From an uncultured Geobacteraceae bacterium (GTDB lineage: Bacteria; Desulfobacterota; Desulfuromonadia; Geobacterales; Pseudopelobacteraceae): DNA of 64,000 nucleotides. Shown piece after piece: positions 7,093 to 16,431 of this stretch. The stretch lies in contig CAJAFV010000068.1 of assembly GCA_903939115.1 (NCBI GenBank), forward strand, positions 1 to 64,000, read 5' to 3'. The notes beneath the pieces were generated by a model that made no database searches, was not told where the DNA came from, and saw nothing but the letters and a program-made list of their open reading frames with translations. Positions within the stretch are counted from its first letter, which is position 1; every line of letters begins with the position of its first letter. The position numbers were made by a program, and so were the translations under genes.

Positions 7093-9087
7093 TTATTTGA
7101 AAATGAAGTAGCCAAGCATAACAACAACACCAAGAGCCATTGAAAATGCATAATTATAGATGTAACCGGACTGCATGTAGCGGAAGATCCCGCTGAACCC
7201 CATAACAACGTTGGCAACCCCGTTGACAACACCGTCGATAACAAGCACGTCAAATCCCTTCCAGAGGAACTGGCCGGCCATCTTGCATGGATTCACAAAT
7301 ACATAGTCATAGATTTCATCAACATACCATTTATTGAAAACGGCACGATGCAGTGTCGGGAAAGTGGCGACAAATTTACCCGGCAGTTCGGTATTCTTGA
7401 CGTACATGGTAAACGCGATAGCAATACCGACCAGAGCGATCACAACAGAGAGGCCCATAAGTCCCCATTCTATGGCATGACTTGGATGAGCGCCATGGTG
7501 GGCATATGTGCTGCCGTACTCATTTGCAAGCTCAAAAACCGGCTCTAACCAGTGCTCAAAGTAGTTGGGCAGCATCCCTAAAATCTTCGGCATCCCGAGG
7601 TAACCGCCGACTGCGGCAAGTGCACCAAGAACCATCAAAGGGATTGTAATAACTAATGGCGACTCGTGTAGATACCCTTTGGCTTTCGGGTTGATACGGC
7701 ACTCGCCGAAGAAGGTCATGAAGACAAGACGGAACATATAGAATGCTGTGAAGCAGGCGGCAATTGCACCAATGCCCCACAAAACGATATTGAGATTTCC
7801 GTGGTAGGGGTTTGCAAAAGCCATCCAGAGGATCTCATCCTTGGAAAAGAATCCGGAGAAGCCGGGGATGCCGGAAATCGCTATGGTTGATACCAGAAAC
7901 GTCAGGAAGGTAATCGGCATCGCATGGCGAAGACCACCCATGTTGCGCATATCCTGGGCATCATCGTTAGAGTGAACTTTATGGAGCGCATGATGCATTG
8001 CGTGTATGACTGAACCGGAACCAAGAAACAGGCAGGCTTTGAAGAATGCATGGGTCATCAGGTGAAAGATACCTGCACTGAAGGCACCAACGCCCATCGC
8101 CAGGAACATGAAACCGAGCTGTGATACCGTTGAATAGGCCAGGACGCGTTTGATGTCGTTCTGGGCAGTACCGATTGTTGCTGCAAATATGGCCGTTGCC
8201 GCGCCGACGACGGCAATAACCATCATGGTTTCAGGGGACTTTACAAAGACGAAACTCATTCTGCCGATCATGTAGACACCGGCCGTTACCATTGTGGCGG
8301 CATGGATGAGGGCGGAGACAGGTGTCGGACCTTCCATAGCATCCGGCAGCCAGGTAAAGAGCGGGAGCTGGGCGGACTTGCCGGTAGCGCCGACGAAGAA
8401 GCATAGCGATGCAAAGGTGACAACACCACCATAGGGAAGCAGGTGCGATGCGGCCTTGATTTCCATGAAATTAACAGTCCAGATGTTGTGGTTACTGCCA
8501 AACCACCAGTACAAGGTAAACAGCCCGATCAAAAAGCCGAAGTCACCAACGCGGTTCATGACAAACGCCTTCTTGGCGGCATCACCGGCGGATTTTTTAT
8601 GGAAGTAATAACCGATCAGCAGGTATGAGCAAAGACCGACCCCTTCCCAACCGATGAACATAACCAGCATATTGCTGCCAAGAACCAGCAGAAGCATGGA
8701 CATGCAGAAGAGATTGAGATAGGCAAAGAAACGGTAGAAGCCCTCTTCACCGTGCATATAGCCGATCGAATAGAGGTGAATCAGCGATCCGACACCGGTG
8801 ACAACCATGATCATAATGGCTGAAAGCGGATCGACCAGGAAGGCCATGTCGGCTTTGAAACTGCCGGAATGGATCCAGGGGAAAAGGACTTTTTCAAATA
8901 CTCTCTGCTCCGGAGGGAGGCCGATCATCTGCATGAGTATTCCGCACGACACAAGAAATGAGAGGAAGATCATCAGCGTTCCGATACCGCCGATAACAGC
9001 TTCATTCTTGATCTTTTTCCCGAAGAGCCCGTTGATCAGGAACCCTATGAGCGGGAAGAGCGGGATTAGCCAGACCTTGTCAAACAT
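7093..9087 (-). CDS. nuoL: NADH-quinone oxidoreductase subunit L
   Basis: A 664-residue antiporter-like subunit, the distal proton channel of complex I. The conserved GKSAQLPLFTWLPDAMEGPT motif with the channel lysine is near residues 232-251, and YSTVSQLGFMFLAMG near 315. The last ~100 residues contain the long lateral helix and a final membrane segment, as is usual. The ATG follows AAAAGGAG. It lies between nuoK and nuoM. Confidence 0.96.
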   Translation of the reverse strand: MFDKVWLIPLFPLIGFLINGLFGKKIKNEAVIGGIGTLMIFLSFLVSCGILMQMIGLPPEQRVFEKVLFPWIHSGSFKADMAFLVDPLSAIMIMVVTGVGSLIHLYSIGYMHGEEGFYRFFAYLNLFCMSMLLLVLGSNMLVMFIGWEGVGLCSYLLIGYYFHKKSAGDAAKKAFVMNRVGDFGFLIGLFTLYWWFGSNHNIWTVNFMEIKAASHLLPYGGVVTFASLCFFVGATGKSAQLPLFTWLPDAMEGPTPVSALIHAATMVTAGVYMIGRMSFVFVKSPETMMVIAVVGAATAIFAATIGTAQNDIKRVLAYSTVSQLGFMFLAMGVGAFSAGIFHLMTHAFFKACLFLGSGSVIHAMHHALHKVHSNDDAQDMRNMGGLRHAMPITFLTFLVSTIAISGIPGFSGFFSKDEILWMAFANPYHGNLNIVLWGIGAIAACFTAFYMFRLVFMTFFGECRINPKAKGYLHESPLVITIPLMVLGALAAVGGYLGMPKILGMLPNYFEHWLEPVFELANEYGSTYAHHGAHPSHAIEWGLMGLSVVIALVGIAIAFTMYVKNTELPGKFVATFPTLHRAVFNKWYVDEIYDYVFVNPCKMAGQFLWKGFDVLVIDGVVNGVANVVMGFSGIFRYMQSGYIYNYAFSMALGVVVMLGYFIFK

Positions 9088-9141
9088 GTAAGACTCCTTT
9101 TATGCAATCAGTAATCATTGGTGTAAGGGTGGAGTGCACTG

Positions 9142-9444
9142 TTACCACTTCATCAGATTAATGTCGTCAACATCAATCGACTCTTTATTATTGAAAAACG
9201 CAATGATAAGGGCCAGACCTACAGCAGCTTCTGCAGCCGCAACAGTCATAATGAAAAAGACGAATACCTGTCCATCCAGATTGCCGAGATGCCTGGAGAA
9301 GGCGACAAATGTAAGGTTTACGGCATTAAGCATCAGCTCGATGCACATAAACATAACAATTACATTCTTGCGGGTCAGGACGCCGATGGTGCCTATGGTG
9401 AAGAGCAAGGCGCTTACGATGAGATAGCTGTTCAGGTTTTCCAT
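9142..9444 (-). CDS. nuoK: NADH-quinone oxidoreductase subunit K
   Basis: A 100-residue protein with three membrane helices, the usual length for NuoK. The conserved intramembrane glutamates are visible in [12 protein letters not shown] (near residue 36) and [11 protein letters not shown] (near 70). It forms part of the proton pathway with NuoJ, NuoA and NuoH. Its ATG follows AAGAGG; nuoJ ends 14 bases upstream. Confidence 0.96.
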   Translation of the reverse strand: MENLNSYLIVSALLFTIGTIGVLTRKNVIVMFMCIELMLNAVNLTFVAFSRHLGNLDGQVFVFFIMTVAAAEAAVGLALIIAFFNNKESIDVDDINLMKW

Positions 9445-9458
9445 GAAATAGAGCCCTC

Positions 9459-9962
9459 TTATATTTTTTTCTTGGCCAGTATGACCGCGCCAATGATCGC
9501 AACTAACAGCAGTATCGAGGTGACTTCGAATGGCAGCAGAAAGTTAGTGAATATCTCACGACCAACCAGTTCGGTGTGCCCGATTTTTTTGATCATGTCG
9601 CCGCTAAAAGGACCGGTCGGAAGCGCTGCGCGACTTTTAACGATAACAACAATCAGGTTTATAACCGTAAAAAAACCGATGATTGAAGCGACTATAAGTT
9701 TGTGTGAATGCTTCTTTGTCGCATCAACCCGTATATTCAGCAGCATGATAGTGAACACCATCAGAACCATAATTGCGCCGGCATATACCATTACCTGAAC
9801 GGCAGCCATAAAAGGTGCATCAAGCATGACGTAATAGGTTGCGAGGCAAAAGAAGGTCATTATAAGTGCCAGCGCGCTATTAATCGGGTTCTTACAGGTA
9901 ACAACAAGGATTGCCGCTATAAGAGCCACTAACGATATTATGAGAAAGAAGAGGGTTTCCAT
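9459..9962 (-). CDS. nuoJ: NADH-quinone oxidoreductase subunit J
   Basis: A 167-residue membrane protein with five predicted helices. The helix-3 pattern with [20 protein letters not shown] at about residues 43-62 is the NuoJ hallmark. The ATG follows AAGGAG. It lies 13 bases after nuoI in the canonical order. Confidence 0.95.
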   Translation of the reverse strand: METLFFLIISLVALIAAILVVTCKNPINSALALIMTFFCLATYYVMLDAPFMAAVQVMVYAGAIMVLMVFTIMLLNIRVDATKKHSHKLIVASIIGFFTVINLIVVIVKSRAALPTGPFSGDMIKKIGHTELVGREIFTNFLLPFEVTSILLLVAIIGAVILAKKKI

Positions 9963-9975
9963 GCACTGCTCCTTA

Positions 9976-10377
9976 TTACTTTACTAAGAGACGTTCTTTG
10001 GAGTAGATGAAGTCTTTACGATTATAATTAGCCAGTTCGAACTCTTCAGTCATCTTGACAGCGTCAACCGGGCACGCTTCGACACAATATCCGCAAAAAA
10101 TGCAGCGCAACATGTCGATTTCATATACTGACGCATACTTATCGTGGTTGGCATCCTCAGCCGCCTCAACCGTGATACATTTTGCCGGACAGACTGTCGG
10201 ACAAAGGTAGCACGCGACACACTTGGCCTTATCGTGCGAAACATTCAGTGCGTGCAGACCGCGAAAACGTTTTGCAACTTTGGGACGTTCAGTCGGGTAC
10301 TGCAAAGTTACCGGCTTCATGAACATATGTTTCAATGTTATTTTCATGCCGTTTATAATCGGTGTAATCGGATTCAT
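9976..10377 (-). CDS. nuoI: NADH-quinone oxidoreductase subunit I
   Basis: A 133-residue 8Fe ferredoxin-like subunit that carries clusters N6a and N6b between NuoG and NuoB. The two motifs are complete: C53, C56, C59 with C63, and C92, C95, C98 with C102. An extra cysteine, C67, follows the first motif. The protein is shorter than E. coli NuoI (180) because the C-terminal extension is absent, as in many non-enteric complexes. The ATG follows GAGGATGG. Confidence 0.95.
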   Translation of the reverse strand: MNPITPIINGMKITLKHMFMKPVTLQYPTERPKVAKRFRGLHALNVSHDKAKCVACYLCPTVCPAKCITVEAAEDANHDKYASVYEIDMLRCIFCGYCVEACPVDAVKMTEEFELANYNRKDFIYSKERLLVK

Positions 10378-10422
10378 ATTTCCATCCTCGCTTCAGAAAT
10401 AACGTTACGCGTTCTGCGGCAG

Positions 10423-11487
10423 TTAAATTAAATAGCCAATAATCCCTGTCACTATAATGTTTACGAGTGCTACCGGAATAAACACTTTCCAACCCAGATG
10501 CATTAACTGATCATATCGATAGCGGGGCAATGTCGCGCGGATCCACATACAGACGAACATCAGGAAATATACTTTAGCTACAAAATAGACCGGTCCCAGG
10601 AGAGGTATGGCAACAGCCATCGGGCCATTCCAGCCACCAAGAAACAGAGTGACGGTGAGCGCACAGACGGTTACCATGTTTGCATACTCTGCCATGAAGA
10701 ACATGGCGTATTTCATCGATGAATATTCCGTACAAAAACCGGAAACCAGTTCCGTCTCTGCCTCAGGAAGGTCAAACGGGGTTCGGTTTATTTCGGCGAG
10801 TGAGCAGATAAAAAACATGAATGCGGCCAGAGGTTGCTTAAATAGATACCACTCAAAACCGCCGAAACCTGACTGAAGCTCGACAATCTTGGTAAGAGAC
10901 AGCGTACCCGAAAGCATGAACACGGCGATGATTGACAATCCGGCAGCAAGCTCATACGAAATCATCTGAGCTGAGGCACGAAGCCCGCCCATAAGTGAAT
11001 ACTTGCTGTTTGATGCCCAGCCCGCAAGCACGATTCCGTAAACACCGAGTGATGACATGGCCAGGATATAGAGCACACCGACATTCACGTCGAAAACCTG
11101 ACCGGCGGCTGTGTCATAATAGGCTGCTATCTGCAGCGGGATCTTATAACCGGCCACCTCAATGACGCCGCCGAACGGGATAACGGCAAAAGTAATGAAC
11201 GCCGGTATCAGGGCAATCAGCGGTGCGACCAGAAAAGCAAAGGTGCTGGCTTGCGAAGGGACAATCTCTTCCTTGAAGAAGAGCTTTACCCCGTCGGCAA
11301 TCGGCTGTAACAGTCCATGCCATCCGGTGCGCATCGGCCCCAGACGAACTTGCATATGCCCAATAATCTTACGCTCGGCATACGTGGCGTAGGCAACGGT
11401 CAGCAACACAAAGACAAAAGCCACCAGGACCTTGGCAACCATGGCGATGTAATACATCAGCGGCAGTCCTAATATCTCGATTCCCAT
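10423..11487 (-). CDS. nuoH: NADH-quinone oxidoreductase subunit H
   Basis: A 354-residue membrane subunit with about eight helices that forms the quinone-binding chamber with NuoB and NuoD. The conserved ERKIIGHMQVRLGPMRTGWHG loop lies at about residues 33-53 and the acidic quinone-site loop AEINRTPFDLPEAETELVSGF at about 211-231. The ATG follows AAAGAGGG. Length is normal. Confidence 0.96.
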   Translation of the reverse strand: MGIEILGLPLMYYIAMVAKVLVAFVFVLLTVAYATYAERKIIGHMQVRLGPMRTGWHGLLQPIADGVKLFFKEEIVPSQASTFAFLVAPLIALIPAFITFAVIPFGGVIEVAGYKIPLQIAAYYDTAAGQVFDVNVGVLYILAMSSLGVYGIVLAGWASNSKYSLMGGLRASAQMISYELAAGLSIIAVFMLSGTLSLTKIVELQSGFGGFEWYLFKQPLAAFMFFICSLAEINRTPFDLPEAETELVSGFCTEYSSMKYAMFFMAEYANMVTVCALTVTLFLGGWNGPMAVAIPLLGPVYFVAKVYFLMFVCMWIRATLPRYRYDQLMHLGWKVFIPVALVNIIVTGIIGYLI

Positions 11488-11548
11488 CTGTCCCTCTTTC
11501 TATACCTGTATGAAATTTGTATTCGTCTGGTTACTGGATGTAACGGTA

Positions 11549-14023
11549 CTACTTTGAAACTGTTACTGATGTTACCGGTGATCCGTTCCAGATTGTATTA
11601 ATCGGGGCAGCAGTGAAATGATACGGTGAAAACACGACGCCTGCCGGCATACGTGGTGTAACTTTGGCCTTGAGCTGCAAACTTCCGGATGCTGAAGAAA
11701 CGGTTACCACATCACCTTCAGAAATTTTGTAGAGAGAAGCGTCTGTCCGGGACAGTTCAATATAGTTTTCCGGGCAGACATGCATTGGCCCTTCGCCGTA
11801 CTGTGACAATGTGCCGTTGTGGTACAGGGCGCTGCCGGTAACAAGAGCAAGCTTGCCCACTTCTACTGTGAACGGTGCATCTGCCTGCGGGATAACGAAT
11901 TTCGGAGTTGTAGCAACAGCAGCGAAAGCACCCTCTTTTCGAAGAGAAACGTGGCTAAGTCCCTGGTAACCTGGTGTGTTAGCGGCTATTTCAGTAAAGA
12001 GGAGTGCCGGCGTCGGTGCAACCGTTCCCCCCAGCCGGGTAACCAGATTCGAGAAAATTTCATAATCGGATTTGATCTGAACGTTTTTGCGGATTGCCGA
12101 CTTGAAGTACTGGACACGACGATCTGTGCTCGTAAAAGTGCCGTCTTTTTCGGCGAAGGAACAGACCGGCAGCACGACATCTGCCATGGCAGCTGTTTCG
12201 GTAAGGAACAGTTCTGATACGACCAGGAACTCAACCGCTTCGAGAGCTGCCTTTACTTTCGTATGGTTCGGGTATGAAGTCAGCGGATTCTCGCCTGCAA
12301 TAAAGAGCGACTTAACGGTTCCTTTGGCACACGCGTCAAGGATCTCCACGCCATTCAGACCACCATCCTGAGCGAAAAAGCCCATGTCTATAGCGCCCTG
12401 GCTGTTGTTTTTCTCAGAGAGGCAGAGAACACCGCACCCTTCTTTATCATACTTTCCGGTCAGAATCGCGAGATTTGCCAGAGCAGTTGCCAGCTCGGCA
12501 GTATGCCCGCTATACGCCTGACCTACCGGGAAAACAATCAAAGCCTTCTCGGCAGCCGCGTATTCAGAGGCCAGTTTTTTGATATCGGCGGCAGAAATTC
12601 CGCACTGCGCAGCAACCACATCAGCAGTGAACGCGGCCAGAGCTTTTTCCAACTCTGCGTACCCAGCAATCGTCGCTGCAGATCCGGCAACCAGATTGTC
12701 ATCGATCAGAGTCTTTGCAATCGCGTTAAGAATTGCCACTTCACTTCCGGGCCGATGTACAAGAGTCGTAGCATCGGGGAGTTTTGACAGCTTACCGCGC
12801 TTGTCGGAAAGAATAGTGAGCTTGATACCTTTATTTTTTACGCCCATGTTGATTTCAAAACCAACTACCGGATGTGTCTCGTAGGCATCGGTTTTAATAA
12901 CAAGCAACATGTCACTTTTCTGGATATCAAGAATTGACGCAGACGAAGCTTTAGCCCCAAAACTTCTGGCAAAGCCCTCAGTAATGGCAGTGTGCGCATA
13001 CCCTGCGGCGTGGTCAAAGTTATTGGTTCCCACATTCTCTACAAGCAGTTTTTTAAAGAGAGTCAATTCTTCATTGGTCAAGCGAGGTGTTGCCAACGCA
13101 GCGACGGCAGCACCACCCGAAAGACGGGCTGCAACAAGTTCAAGAGCTTCGTCCCAAGTGGCTTCAATCAGCCTGCCATTCTTTTTTATCAGCGGCGTAG
13201 TCAGTCGTTCTGTACTGTTGATAAACTGATACCCAAAGCGACCACGGACACATAACTGACCTTTATGGAAGCCCTGATCCTCATCATAAATCGTCGTCAG
13301 GACTTTGTTGTCTTTAACGCCGAGAGTAAGATTACAGCCGGTACCACAGTAGCCGCAGACCGTAGGATGCTTGGTCATCGCCCAGAAACGGGCTTTGTGC
13401 TTGAACGGGCGGGCAAGTAACGAACCGACCGGGCAGACTGCTATACATGAACCGCAGAATTCACAGTTAAGTCCGTCATCAAATTCACAGCCTATTTTTG
13501 TTTCAATACCGCGATCGATAAACGTTAACGCACCATAGCTGACGATCTCGTCACAAATACGGGCACATTTTCCGCATAAGACACAACGGTTCATGTCGCG
13601 TTCTATAAGTGGATTGTTGTAATCGATTTCATGGTTGAATTTTTCATCGGTAAAGCGGTTGCTGTTAACCTGATATTCATAGGTAAGATTTTGCAGATCA
13701 CAGTCTCCGGACTTATCACAGACCGGGCAATCGAGCGGGTGGTTGAGCAGTAACAGTTCAAGAACCATCTTACGGGCTTTAACGATATCCGGCGTCGAGG
13801 TACGAATGATCATCCCCTCGGTTGCCGGTGTCGTACACGCAGGGATCTGACGCCCTTTCATCTGCTCAACTTCAACCAGACACATGCGACACGCGCCGAA
13901 CGGCTTCAACTTTTTATCATGACACAGGATCGGAATCTTGATCCCGTTCATCTTGGCCGCTTCATAAATCGTCGCACTTTTGGGTGCAGTAACCTGCTTG
14001 TCATCTATTGTAAGATTTACCAT
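11549..14023 (-). CDS. nuoG: NADH-quinone oxidoreductase subunit G (molybdopterin-oxidoreductase fold)
   Basis: An 824-residue iron-sulfur subunit of the peripheral arm. Cluster ligands seen: [2Fe-2S] N1b C34, C45, C48, C63; N5 H95, C99, C102, C108; further [4Fe-4S] motifs C147, C150, C153, C157 and C187, C190, C193, C197; and an N7-type motif C223, C226, C230, C258 at the start of the molybdopterin-like domain. The remaining ~550 residues have the oxidoreductase fold. The N7-type cluster is not in the main electron path in known enzymes. The ATG follows GAGG; nuoF ends 45 bases upstream. Confidence 0.95.
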   Translation of the reverse strand: MVNLTIDDKQVTAPKSATIYEAAKMNGIKIPILCHDKKLKPFGACRMCLVEVEQMKGRQIPACTTPATEGMIIRTSTPDIVKARKMVLELLLLNHPLDCPVCDKSGDCDLQNLTYEYQVNSNRFTDEKFNHEIDYNNPLIERDMNRCVLCGKCARICDEIVSYGALTFIDRGIETKIGCEFDDGLNCEFCGSCIAVCPVGSLLARPFKHKARFWAMTKHPTVCGYCGTGCNLTLGVKDNKVLTTIYDEDQGFHKGQLCVRGRFGYQFINSTERLTTPLIKKNGRLIEATWDEALELVAARLSGGAAVAALATPRLTNEELTLFKKLLVENVGTNNFDHAAGYAHTAITEGFARSFGAKASSASILDIQKSDMLLVIKTDAYETHPVVGFEINMGVKNKGIKLTILSDKRGKLSKLPDATTLVHRPGSEVAILNAIAKTLIDDNLVAGSAATIAGYAELEKALAAFTADVVAAQCGISAADIKKLASEYAAAEKALIVFPVGQAYSGHTAELATALANLAILTGKYDKEGCGVLCLSEKNNSQGAIDMGFFAQDGGLNGVEILDACAKGTVKSLFIAGENPLTSYPNHTKVKAALEAVEFLVVSELFLTETAAMADVVLPVCSFAEKDGTFTSTDRRVQYFKSAIRKNVQIKSDYEIFSNLVTRLGGTVAPTPALLFTEIAANTPGYQGLSHVSLRKEGAFAAVATTPKFVIPQADAPFTVEVGKLALVTGSALYHNGTLSQYGEGPMHVCPENYIELSRTDASLYKISEGDVVTVSSASGSLQLKAKVTPRMPAGVVFSPYHFTAAPINTIWNGSPVTSVTVSK

Positions 14024-14068
14024 CTCAACCTCTGTTCAGTGAGTTTGACTGTGTGTACGTGAAGTATA

Positions 14069-15850
14069 TTATTCAAGAGCCATAAAGCGGCAGGCGTCGT
14101 AGCAGGAAGTGCACTTCGTGCATTTTTCCTTGTCCAGATAGGCTAACTGACCTTTTTCCCAGACAATCGCATCGACCGGGCAGACCTTCTTACAGGCGCC
14201 GCACTTGACACATTTATCCTCAACAACCTGCCAGAGAAGCAGCGGCTTGCAACAGTTTGAAGGGCAGCGCTTCTCGTTGATATGTGCTTCGTATTCGTGG
14301 CGGAAATAGTTAATCGTAGAAAGAATCGGGTTTGGCGCTGTCTGCCCAAGTCCACAAAGCGATGCCTTTTTAATGGCGATGCCGAGATCCTGAAGTGTCT
14401 CAATGTCAGTCGGCTTGCCATGACCCTCGGTGATACGCTCAAGAATATCAAGCATGACCTTCAGGCCGATTCGGCAGGGAACGCACTTGCCGCAGGATTC
14501 CATCCTGGTGAAATTGAGGAAGAAACGGGAGACATCGACCATGCAGGTGGTTTCATCCATAACAACCAGACCACCGGATCCCATCATGGCACCGGCTTTG
14601 ATCAGGGAGTCATAGTCAACGGGGGTATCAAGAATTTCGGCAGGAATACAACCACCGGAAGGGCCGCCGGCCTGTACGGCCTTGAATTTACGATTGTTGG
14701 CGATGCCGCCGCAGACGTCATAAATAACCTCGCGGATCTTCATACCTGCCGGTACTTCAACCAGTCCGGTATGCTTCACTTTACCGGTTACCGCAAAGAT
14801 TTTTGTCCCCTTGGTTGTTTCTGTACCGAGTGAGGCGTACCAGTCGCCACCCTTGTTAATGATATGACGAACGTTACCGAAGGTTTCAACATTATTGATG
14901 TTGGTTGGTTTTCCCCAGAGGCCGCGGACAGCCGGGAACGGTGGGCGGGGACGGCTCATACCGCGGAAGCCTTCGATAGAGGCCATCAGAGCGGTCTCTT
15001 CGCCGCAGACGAAAGCGCCTGCGCCCATCTTGATGCGCATGTCAAAGTTGAGGCCCCATCCCTGGATATTTTTACCAAGGTAGCCTTTTTCGTAACAGAC
15101 ATCTATCGCGTGCTGGAGGCGCTGTACAGCCAGGGGATACTCGGCGCGGACATACACATAGCCAAAGTCGCAGCCGATGGCGTATGCGGCGATCATCATC
15201 CCTTCGATGATGCAGTACGGATCGCCTTCGAGCAGAGATCGGTCCATAAATGCGCCTGGATCGCCCTCGTCAGCATTACAAATCAGGTATTTATGATCGC
15301 CGGGGGATGCCTTGCAAAAAGACCATTTCATTCCGGTAGGGAAACCGCCGCCGCCTCGGCCGCGCAGACCGGACTTCTTGACCTCTTCGATAACTTCTTC
15401 AGGTTTCATGCTCTTAATACATTTTTCAATAGCTTTAAAACCGTCTTCATTTTTATAGGCGTCAATACTGTCTGGATCGATCTGGCCGCAACCGGTCATG
15501 ACTACGCGCATCTGGGCGTCGACAAACTGGTTGTAATAAGGCTTGGCCTTTCTCTTTTCTATAATCACCTTATTGACGATATGTTCGTCAATAATTTTTT
15601 CTACCTCTTCAGGCTTGACGAAGTCGTAGGTAATACGCCCTTGTTCGGGAGTTATAATATCCACAAGAACATCATTGGCGCACAGACCGCGACAGCCGGT
15701 TTTTATAACGTCGCAGCGCTTGCCGACAGTTGCATCGACGCCTTTTGCAGCCAGCAACTGTATAAAAGCCGCCTCAACTTCTTTGGCACCCATCGAAATT
15801 CCACCAGTTCCCTGGCAGATAAGAATCTGTATTCCTGCGTTTTCGCTCAT
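14069..15850 (-). CDS. nuoF: NuoF with extra N-terminal thioredoxin-like and C-terminal ferredoxin domains
   Basis: A 593-residue NADH/FMN subunit, about 150 longer than E. coli NuoF. From about 130 the core shows the FMN/NADH glycine motif (GLRGRGGGGFPTGMKW), CNADEGDPGAFMDR and the N3 cluster ESCGKCVPCRIG (near 446-457). The N-terminal ~95 residues are a thioredoxin-like [2Fe-2S] domain of the HndC/HydB kind, but its first pair is CQGTGG (C12, G17) where relatives have CX4C; C46, C53 and C57 remain. The last ~60 residues hold two [4Fe-4S] motifs (CVKCGACKKVCP and CTKCTSCYDAC). This architecture resembles flavin subunits of NAD(P)-linked hydrogenases. The ATG follows AGGGG. Confidence 0.93.
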   Translation of the reverse strand: MSENAGIQILICQGTGGISMGAKEVEAAFIQLLAAKGVDATVGKRCDVIKTGCRGLCANDVLVDIITPEQGRITYDFVKPEEVEKIIDEHIVNKVIIEKRKAKPYYNQFVDAQMRVVMTGCGQIDPDSIDAYKNEDGFKAIEKCIKSMKPEEVIEEVKKSGLRGRGGGGFPTGMKWSFCKASPGDHKYLICNADEGDPGAFMDRSLLEGDPYCIIEGMMIAAYAIGCDFGYVYVRAEYPLAVQRLQHAIDVCYEKGYLGKNIQGWGLNFDMRIKMGAGAFVCGEETALMASIEGFRGMSRPRPPFPAVRGLWGKPTNINNVETFGNVRHIINKGGDWYASLGTETTKGTKIFAVTGKVKHTGLVEVPAGMKIREVIYDVCGGIANNRKFKAVQAGGPSGGCIPAEILDTPVDYDSLIKAGAMMGSGGLVVMDETTCMVDVSRFFLNFTRMESCGKCVPCRIGLKVMLDILERITEGHGKPTDIETLQDLGIAIKKASLCGLGQTAPNPILSTINYFRHEYEAHINEKRCPSNCCKPLLLWQVVEDKCVKCGACKKVCPVDAIVWEKGQLAYLDKEKCTKCTSCYDACRFMALE

Positions 15851-15889
15851 GACTCACTTGTCCCCTGCTGGATAGTTTCGAGCTACGTG

Positions 15890-16402
15890 CTACTTCATCG
15901 GTCTTTGGTTGTAATCAGCTACGATTTCTTCGACTTTCTGTACCGTCATTGCACCGTAGGTTGAGTCGTTAACCATTGCCAACGGCGCCATTCCGCAGGC
16001 ACCAAGACAAGCAACTTTCTCAAAGGTATAGCGAAGATCCGGAGAAGTCTCCGCATGTCCGATGTGCAGTTTATCAAAAAAAGTATCGACGATTCGGGTT
16101 GCGCCCTGAACATGACAGGCAGTCCCGACGCAAACTCTGATAATGAATTTGCCGCGTGGCTTGAGATGAAACTGCGAATAGAAAGTGAGAACACCGTAAA
16201 TCTGACTCGGATAGACATTCAGTCGCTCGGCGATATGATCTGCGACGATACGCGGAATGTAGCCGTACTCATCCTGAACCCCTTGAAGCACCGGCATCAG
16301 GTTACCAGGAATATCAATATATTTGTCGATGACCACATCGGCTAAAGAGAGGTCTATTGCCGGTTGTTGATCTGTGGCCTGCTGCGCTGCTACGTCACTC
16401 AT
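15890..16402 (-). CDS. nuoE: NADH-quinone oxidoreductase subunit E
   Basis: A 170-residue thioredoxin-like [2Fe-2S] subunit (cluster N1a). All four ligands are present: C91 and C96 in CVGTACHVQG, and C132 and C136 in CLGACGMAP. I set the start at the ATG at 16402, with AAAGGAG 8 bases upstream; the ATG 9 bases earlier would touch the ribosome site. It partners NuoF in the NADH-oxidising module. Confidence 0.95.
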   Translation of the reverse strand: MSDVAAQQATDQQPAIDLSLADVVIDKYIDIPGNLMPVLQGVQDEYGYIPRIVADHIAERLNVYPSQIYGVLTFYSQFHLKPRGKFIIRVCVGTACHVQGATRIVDTFFDKLHIGHAETSPDLRYTFEKVACLGACGMAPLAMVNDSTYGAMTVQKVEEIVADYNQRPMK

Positions 16403-16431
16403 GCGCCTCATCTCCTTTGAATCATGCGGAG

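Noticed and set aside
14864-15964. Plus-strand open frame of 366 codons
   Set aside because: It lies antisense to nuoF, whose coding is certain; the long frame comes from codon bias.
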